This document shows, piece after piece, positions 60,101-64,000 of a stretch of DNA of 64,000 bases. The position numbers and the translations under genes were made by a program. The number at the start of each line of letters is the position of its first letter. The stretch's first letter is position 1. The notes beneath the pieces were generated by a model. That model saw only the letters and a program-made list of their open reading frames with translations, did no database searches and had not been told where the DNA came from. The stretch comes from Haliscomenobacter sp041740695 (GTDB lineage Bacteria; Bacteroidota; Bacteroidia; Chitinophagales; Saprospiraceae), in assembly GCF_041740695.1 (NCBI RefSeq), contig NZ_JBGSLK010000037.1, positions 1 through 64,000 of the forward strand. Direction: 5' to 3'.

Positions 60101-62016
60101 TCCCCATAAGCAATCAAGGTCAGGGTATAGGTTCCGGTATCAGCCAGAGTCAATGCGGGATTGTTTTCCGTCGATACCAAAATTGGATTATTGACATCCC
60201 CAATGATCCATTTTACGGAGTCAGCATTGGTCGATTTATTGGTCAAATTAAGCGTTCGACCATCACAACTGCTCACCACAATGGGGTCGTTGCCAATCCC
60301 GCCATCGGCACTAAAGTCGGCTACGGGGCGAGGGGTGGCAAAAATGGTGATTGTTTTGGTGAACGTGCAGGTTTGTGCAGAATTGGCCGTAAGCGTCAAA
60401 ACCACCACCGCATCTTGAGTTACCAATAATCTAGGGTTGGCAATGTTGGGGCTATCAATTAATCCTGTAGGTGTCCAACGGTACGAATAGACATTATTTA
60501 TTGTTCCCGCAGGATTAAGTGTAACGATACTACCCACACAAGCGCGAATAGTATCTGGAATCCCATCGGTAGGGTTTTGGCCACCAGCGGTAGAAAAGTT
60601 TTGCGTAGTGGTTTTTTCACAACCATTCGCGTTGACAACCGTAAGCGTAATGATGCCCGATACATTGGAAGGCAAACGCACCAAAGTGTCGGCACCCGTA
60701 GCTGTAATTTGCCCAGCAACTCCAAAGGTAACTTTCCAGATTCGTTTGACAATGGCAGCACTTGAATCCGTAGACAAATCTTGCAGTCGAATGATGGATT
60801 CGGCGGCACAAGACAACACTTCAGCCTTAAAATTGGCTTTGATGCCAGATTTGAATAGTTTCACCTGTCGCGAGAAGGTATCGGCGCAAGTGGTATTTGG
60901 CTCTGCGATCAAGCTGACTTTGTAGGTGTTGTACGCCGGGAAAGTATAAATTGGGTTAACCTCTGTCGAAGTCAGCGTTGTGCGAGGTGCATCAAAAAGC
61001 CAGAGGTATTTGCTGGCCCCCACACTTTCATTGCGAAAGCGAACTTTAAGGGAATCACACTGGCTTTCAGGCGCGAAAAACGCAGCAGTTACTCCTTCAC
61101 AATTCTGGACGTTGTACTGAAAATCGCGACGAGTAGAGGAAATGAGTTGTTTGGTCTTAGGGTCGTATTCATCTACACAAATCCCTACTACAAATTGCCC
61201 CAGAATACCCGGCCGAGCAGTCAACAAGCCCGAAACAGAGTTGATGCGCAATGGCTCACCCACCGCTCCCAGCATGTTGTAAAGGTTATACAGCGGTTTT
61301 ACCCAAATCAGTGTATCGTAAGGTGGAAAATTAGGTGGCTGTGGTCTTGGGTTAGCAAAGGTGGCACCCTGAAAGGGAGTGCAAAGGCGGTAGACTAAAG
61401 AATCTCCATCCACATCAAATGCAGAGTGGTCAAAATCCAGTGGACGTGTGTTACAGATGTAAATGTCTGGCCAACGGCGGAACATGGCGCTGTTGTTACA
61501 CCGACGCATGGCCGCTTCAGTCAGCCAAACATCGTAGGTTGCCCCGGTTTCCAGAGGGCTTACGATGTTCTTAATGGTCGCGTTGCGACAACAGCGTTGA
61601 TAAACGATTTGGTACCCGCCGGTTCGGAACGGTAGGTTCACCGTGGCCTTATAAGTCATGGTTTCTACACAGACGTTGGTCGTGGCTTGAATACAAGCGT
61701 CGAGATTATTGTCAAGAGGCGTAGCTGAGGTAGCGTCAATGCGTACATCCTGGAGCAATAAGCCGTTGCGGTCAAAAATGCCTACGGAGGCTACAGGGTC
61801 AAACGGCTCAGTTTTGGGCGCGCAGTCGCGATAAACACGGACGATGATTTCATAGCGGTCGTTGCCCAGGCAACGATATCCTACTTCACCCCCAACAATA
61901 TGAGTAGCATAACTTAAACTTGGCGCACAAAGCAGCAACAGCAGCAAACGCCACATGCTGAACTGCTGTGCGAAACAATGACGAAAGGTGTGGTCGATGT
62001 TCATAAGGTATTTCAT
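54118..62016 (-). CDS. Giant Ig/PKD-domain surface protein with gliding-motility-type C-terminal domain
   Basis: The 2632-residue protein starts MKYLMNIDH, with a signal peptide (WRLLLLLLCAPSLSYA). Its N-terminal domain (~37-330, HIVGGEVGYRCLGNDRYEI onward) is shared by many large Bacteroidota proteins. A long series of PKD and Ig-like domains follows (LWLFDAPRTT, YRWNFGDGTTSTEESPSHSY), including five ~158-residue modules at ~1388-2176. The final ~90 residues (FVPTAFTPNRDGVNDVLYV to GNVTLIR) are the CHU-type gliding-motility-associated, type B T9SS domain. It is probably a cell-surface adhesin or filament. It is 12 bp downstream of the OmpA-family gene. Confidence 0.93.
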   Translation of the reverse strand: MKYLMNIDHTFRHCFAQQFSMWRLLLLLLCAPSLSYATHIVGGEVGYRCLGNDRYEIIVRVYRDCAPKTEPFDPVASVGIFDRNGLLLQDVRIDATSATPLDNNLDACIQATTNVCVETMTYKATVNLPFRTGGYQIVYQRCCRNATIKNIVSPLETGATYDVWLTEAAMRRCNNSAMFRRWPDIYICNTRPLDFDHSAFDVDGDSLVYRLCTPFQGATFANPRPQPPNFPPYDTLIWVKPLYNLYNMLGAVGEPLRINSVSGLLTARPGILGQFVVGICVDEYDPKTKQLISSTRRDFQYNVQNCEGVTAAFFAPESQCDSLKVRFRNESVGASKYLWLFDAPRTTLTSTEVNPIYTFPAYNTYKVSLIAEPNTTCADTFSRQVKLFKSGIKANFKAEVLSCAAESIIRLQDLSTDSSAAIVKRIWKVTFGVAGQITATGADTLVRLPSNVSGIITLTVVNANGCEKTTTQNFSTAGGQNPTDGIPDTIRACVGSIVTLNPAGTINNVYSYRWTPTGLIDSPNIANPRLLVTQDAVVVLTLTANSAQTCTFTKTITIFATPRPVADFSADGGIGNDPIVVSSCDGRTLNLTNKSTNADSVKWIIGDVNNPILVSTENNPALTLADTGTYTLTLIAYGECNDTLQKTIRLVKQETDVDFTFNYTNCILNGSTIKLLDVSNNAGIQIASRTWKLSDGRTSTEDSPSFTFTDTGRVTVTLVIRTTQGCLDSASQSIVKAPITGVDFPDTIVLCRGMPLQIPGNNNPNLVYMWLPETGLDDPTVGNPIFSPQQSTQYTVNISVPGIPACQTTDSMMAIVPGNMGITVLGAGADGTPVCTPQTTLTASANRPVTFRWLDANGNQLGTGPTFTATVATQRNLTVEATDENGCKEKLEISLIGDPVVFAAPDSVILCTNEPLRINTTQGPGQILTYSWTPVAAFESGALTANPLLAATPGIKEVFVQVRNASGCVLSDSVQVIIIDANHNLDFTPEIQCDGNTVIFRNTSTNAFGYRWNFGDGTTSTEESPSHSYAEPGNYTVSLTLSFDVACRKTVTKEISITVGSAIGLKVPNNLTTCGEDVTLTAEGKPGTTFKWTTKQGQLLSSNASVSVNPPPGTTVYYVTATNALGCTETDSVSVTDNGVDVTLVTPSGSNQIDQCDAENVQVEVRNNAPGQLLTYSWTPASNVVSGGNTATPVLRPTEIGRNVIIGIVSNQFECEDTLTVVINLGTLDSGLPDTVKVCPGVATPLAPNASAEFSYQWGPATGLSATNVRNPSFTGTTPVTYLVTVTKTSGGISCQVVDTVVITISAKPVLGVSTMDTTACVGTTLQLVATGASEYAWIPEGSQETPIFQGDGGIAISGTQGTDTRYTVIGRNAAGCTDTISGIRVRFVDFNPGQFTTPLTICKGDTVELHPTGNPAFQYQWSPSAGLDLTKPYNPVALLGQTTRFLITITDPITGCFKERAIVVNVNAIEGFTASNDTTICTATGGLTLRADANGNNVNFRWLNAAGTQIGTGKTISVNPTVGDNLYIVEATNGTCTARDTVKVTLADFKPGDLASPQSACAGEPLALNPNGNPAYTYIWSPATGLDLTNTHNPIATLNASITYSVTVSDPASGCTLEKEIRVNVIDLSDLAIVPSDTTVCQPGGVNLRVTGATGANIRWLDANGTQIGTGRSISPSPNVGLNLYIAEASVGSCTARDTSRVTRADFQPGDLKSPQAACAGEPLALNPNGNPAYTYAWSPTIGLNLTNPHNPIATLVASVTYTVTVTDPVSGCTLEKEIRVNVTDLSDLTIAPADTTVCQPGGVNLRVTGAEGANIRWLDANGTQIGTGRSISPSPNVGLNLYIAEASVGSCTARDTSRVTRVDFQPGDLSSPQAACAGSPLALNPNGNPAYTYVWSPTIGLNLTNPHNPIATLVASVTYTVIVTDPATGCSIEKEIRVNVTDLGDLEAIPSETVLCQRDFVFLTARGAQGATIRWLDANGQVIFNGRNLSVTPGLGLNLYIVEATLGTCSKRDTARIRLSDFNPGDLKSPQNICVGTSVELNPNGNPAYTYTWSPTTGLDLSKPFNPLASPTNTTTYTVTVTDPATGCSATKSIVVNVTQPVTVIALPDTSLCEPGRLTLRATTSRPTPITWFSDAALKNQIGTGNRISVNVAAGKTVFYAVATDTNDVCIRAQIDSARNGGGTPGTGGGPTIGDGGPFEGAPLDSAVVDVVDITSGAPPSMITTCAGRPTPINPNGKPNLVYRWSPARGLNDSTSATPTTIVTVPTTYTVTISDPFGACSIVRQVVVMAAEPIRADAGKDTTLCSLNPFNLTASGNGAAIFEWSNNRNISPVLGQGAQFSITPDTVARTYYVRITNAAGCVEIDSVTVIARPVRASLPATVNACENGDEVTLIVTNGDPRQTLTYLWSPANLFITDVRTGPSATIVAQNGAQPQVLLTNQYGCTATLRTTVNVVDLANKVRVTANPTTIENGESTTIRVENCPDCTYSWSPATGLNTTTGSTVIASPTDTTEYTVRVTSNGCTTELKITINVAGPYCIEPYIFVPTAFTPNRDGVNDVLYVRGRGIDRMTFIIYNRWGQKMFETSDPKVGWDGTFRGKQLPPDVYGFYLLANCIDGSTYRKQGNVTLIR
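55490..57852 (-). repeat. Five 474-bp coding repeats in the giant gene
   Basis: Five modules spaced by about 474 bp (158 codons) each encode two Ig-like domains, with the phrases LNPNGNPAYTY, TNPHNPIATL, EKEIRVNV and RWLDANGTQIGTG. The second and third (DNA ~56415-57360) are nearly identical, which points to recent duplication or gene conversion. The outer two have diverged. Confidence 0.88.
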
Positions 62017-62028
62017 TGGGCGTGAGGA

Positions 62029-64000
62029 TTACTTGAATGGTTTTGTACTGATGTCAATCCTGAAAATTTGCACTTTTCGATCCAGTGAAGGTTGGATGCC
62101 AAAAATTTCGTTTTTGACATTAGACAGCGCAGTTGGAATGTCTGGTTTATTGGGATCTTCTCCGACCGCATTGAGGTCAAAAGAAAGCTGACCTGAATCG
62201 ATGTATTTTTTCATGGCCCCATTTTGAACCTGTTTCAAACGGTTGATCACTGAAACCATACGCCGTTCGCCAAGTCTTTTATTGTAATCCGCGTTGCCAA
62301 GTGGGCTGGCAAAACCGGACATGTATATTTTGACATAAGAACCTCCATCCAGCTCTTTGATGATTCCTGGAATGCGTTGTTCCAGGCTATCATGACCTTG
62401 TTTCACCGTGTTTTGAAAGAATGATCGCATTGCTTGCCCCATAAAACCTGAGAACTCTGGTTCTCGTTTGAGGTAGTTCTTGTATAAAGTTTCATAATCA
62501 TCTGTGGTAGTCACCAAGTTACCAGGCCCGGGCTTGGCGTTGTCAAAAAACAAATCGAAGGCCAGCCTAATTGGCACCAGGTATAAATCAACCGACACAT
62601 CATAGCCAATTTCTTTCACGGTTGTTTCATCGATTGGGACTTCAAGAGTGTCTATGCTGTAACCCGGTTTGGTTGCTTTTACAAAGTACGTTTTACCTAA
62701 ATCTACACTATAGTTGTATTCATTGCCCTTGGGGTCGTTTTTGGTTTCCAACAACACTCTGCTGCCATCAGCCCGCTGTTCATACAAACTAACTTCACAA
62801 TCGTTGAGCGCAGTGTTTTTGCTGGGGTCTTGTTCATTCAGAGGCCCAAGCAGGGTAAACACATCCAAACGTAAATTGGGCAAATACAAGTCGACCACCA
62901 TGGTTGATTCTTCTTCGCCCAGGTTGGCCAGCACCAGTGAATCTTCAGCAATGTAGCCCCGTTTTTGTGCCTGGATGTAGTATTTTTTATAGCGCTCAAT
63001 CAGCGTTGAGTAGTTGTTCGTATCCGCTTCGGTTTTATTCACCAGCTCTTTGCGGGTACCGTCTGGAGTTTCTTCATAAATTTTAACTGTCGTGCCATTT
63101 AAGGCAAGGGAATCTCTCCACTTGAAGGTGTTGACCTCCAGATTGACCAATTTGTAAATCCCTGCTTTATATAAGTCATGACAGCACACTTCTACTTCCT
63201 GGGTGGCTATTTTTTTTGCGGTTTCAGCGAATAAGGGGATAGACCCGACACGATTGGAGCTAAAAACTAGAGTGTCTCCTTTGGGGTCGCGGACATAACC
63301 AAAATCATCGTAGGAGGAGTTGATGTTGACCCCCAAGTTGTAAGGTTCAATCCAGCGTTTGGTCTGATTCAAACGGGTACCGTAAATATCGATGCCCCCA
63401 AATGTTTTCCGCCCATCTGTAGCAAAAAATAACAACTCAGCTTTCCCCGGGATTTCCTGGTAAAAGGGGCTGATGTCATTTTCAATGGTATTGAGTTCTG
63501 CAAGCGGGGCAGCAGTAGTTACATTGCCATCAGCTTGGATAGCCCCCATCCAGATGTCGAGTTTTCCTTTACCTCCTGGGCGATCAGAAGCAAAATACAG
63601 CACGGTCTCGCCCTTGGTGTTTTTACCGATAGCGGGTGAAGTGCTGGTATAATCAGTCTGGTTGATGCCTAATTTTAAAGGTGTAGCTCCGGGTACATCC
63701 AGCGGGCGGTAAAAAATATCACAGCGCAGATCTGCCGCATTTTTTGCCACACAATTGCAGTAATAAACCCCTTTGTTGTCCGGTGTAAAAACGGAGTAAG
63801 CGGTGTGTTGATCCGGGGCATTGAATGAAAGTGGTAGCTCTTTGGCCTTACCCGAATAAGTCCAGACTACTTTATTGAGGCGGCCAGCTTTATTATTGGG
63901 ATCAGGGAATTCATAAGAGGTATGGTATAAGGTATCTCCACGGTAGGAAGCACCATAATCGGTGTAAGGTCCATTGATCTCCGGCCCCATGTTGACTGGT
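62029..64000 (-). CDS. OmpA-family envelope protein with PD40-like repeats (truncated at window edge)
   Basis: The frame is open to the window edge, so the start is missing; 656 residues are visible. Residues near the start show PD40-like propeller repeats (ISPFYQEIPGKAELLFFATDGRKTFGGIDIYG, SYDDFGYVRDPKGDTLVFSSNR). A carboxypeptidase-regulatory-like or Cna-like region follows (GTTVKIYEETPDGTRKEL, NDCEVSLYEQRADGSR). The C-terminal domain is OmpA-like (FDLFFDNA, then YMSGFASPLGN, NADYNKRLGERRMVSVINRL), with a ~50-residue insertion after FDLFFDN. This layout resembles PorE-type T9SS components or the OmpA partners of PorP/SprF, which bind peptidoglycan. Adjacency to a type B cargo supports a link to secretion or surface anchoring. 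Confidence 0.85.
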   Translation of the reverse strand, partial: PVNMGPEINGPYTDYGASYRGDTLYHTSYEFPDPNNKAGRLNKVVWTYSGKAKELPLSFNAPDQHTAYSVFTPDNKGVYYCNCVAKNAADLRCDIFYRPLDVPGATPLKLGINQTDYTSTSPAIGKNTKGETVLYFASDRPGGKGKLDIWMGAIQADGNVTTAAPLAELNTIENDISPFYQEIPGKAELLFFATDGRKTFGGIDIYGTRLNQTKRWIEPYNLGVNINSSYDDFGYVRDPKGDTLVFSSNRVGSIPLFAETAKKIATQEVEVCCHDLYKAGIYKLVNLEVNTFKWRDSLALNGTTVKIYEETPDGTRKELVNKTEADTNNYSTLIERYKKYYIQAQKRGYIAEDSLVLANLGEEESTMVVDLYLPNLRLDVFTLLGPLNEQDPSKNTALNDCEVSLYEQRADGSRVLLETKNDPKGNEYNYSVDLGKTYFVKATKPGYSIDTLEVPIDETTVKEIGYDVSVDLYLVPIRLAFDLFFDNAKPGPGNLVTTTDDYETLYKNYLKREPEFSGFMGQAMRSFFQNTVKQGHDSLEQRIPGIIKELDGGSYVKIYMSGFASPLGNADYNKRLGERRMVSVINRLKQVQNGAMKKYIDSGQLSFDLNAVGEDPNKPDIPTALSNVKNEIFGIQPSLDRKVQIFRIDISTKPFK

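Noticed and set aside
54211..61398. Several long plus-strand frames (222, 293, 195, 154 aa and others)
   Set aside because: They run antisense to the giant gene and are produced by its repetitive composition; no motifs, starts or promoters support them.
1..64000. tRNA or rRNA genes
   Set aside because: I checked intergenic spaces by eye for cloverleaf and rRNA patterns and found none; a covariance-model search would be decisive.

Overview
The window looks like a chromosomal segment of a Bacteroidota (Bacteroidetes) bacterium, probably a filamentous or gliding member of the Saprospirales/Saprospiraceae. This rests on four things: several secreted proteins ending in type IX secretion (T9SS) sorting domains; a 2632-residue protein with a gliding-motility-type C-terminal domain next to an OmpA-family gene; an EAD11-FISUMP protein of the kind common in Saprospiraceae; and promoters of the TTTG / TAnnTTTG type. 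The species assignment is inference. I saw no rRNA, tRNA, CRISPR array, transposase or phage gene.

Layout. 1-1.75 kb is an AT-rich accessory stretch with hypothetical genes and an EAD11-membrane-FISUMP protein. 1.8-15 kb is mainly a sugar or sugar-acid catabolic region: a Gfo/Idh/MocA oxidoreductase, a ThuA-like protein, two large exported PVC-type cytochrome c proteins, a tagatose-3-epimerase-like TIM barrel, an enolase-superfamily dehydratase, a VOC protein and a D-2-hydroxyacid dehydrogenase. 15-36.8 kb is mixed: an exported HisC-like aminotransferase, SerA-like dehydrogenase, a T9SS subtilase, NIPSNAP, a metallopeptidase-propeller-barrel protein, bestrophin, GNAT, an HNH pair, a YWTD propeller, NagA, ComM, AroA, OsmC, PhoH and a SAM hydroxide adenosyltransferase. 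36.8-41.7 kb is a phenylacetyl-CoA epoxidase operon, paaE-paaA-paaB-paaC-paaD-paaH. 42-53.9 kb holds aroB, a class A PBP, a HEAT-cyclophilin lipoprotein, gcvT, a GbsR-type regulator, a DUF1800/DUF1501 exported pair, a small HMA protein and a secreted hypothetical. 54-64 kb is the giant Ig/PKD adhesin-like gene and its OmpA-family neighbour.

The most notable thing is in the spaces between genes. A ~115-bp imperfect palindrome occurs four times (8444, 25161, 41736, 53920). One end of each copy carries TTTG, a 20-21 nt spacer and TATTTTTG (TGTTTTTG in copy 1), which matches the Bacteroidota housekeeping promoter. In all four copies that end faces the start of the next gene, so the element looks like a mobile promoter. 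A second palindrome family occurs three times (11199, 21728, 32571), two of them between convergent genes. A third small hairpin motif occurs twice (34473, 47787). A heptamer, GTGAAAA, forms arrays inside the paa operon and at the end of the gbsR-like gene, where it overlaps stop codons.
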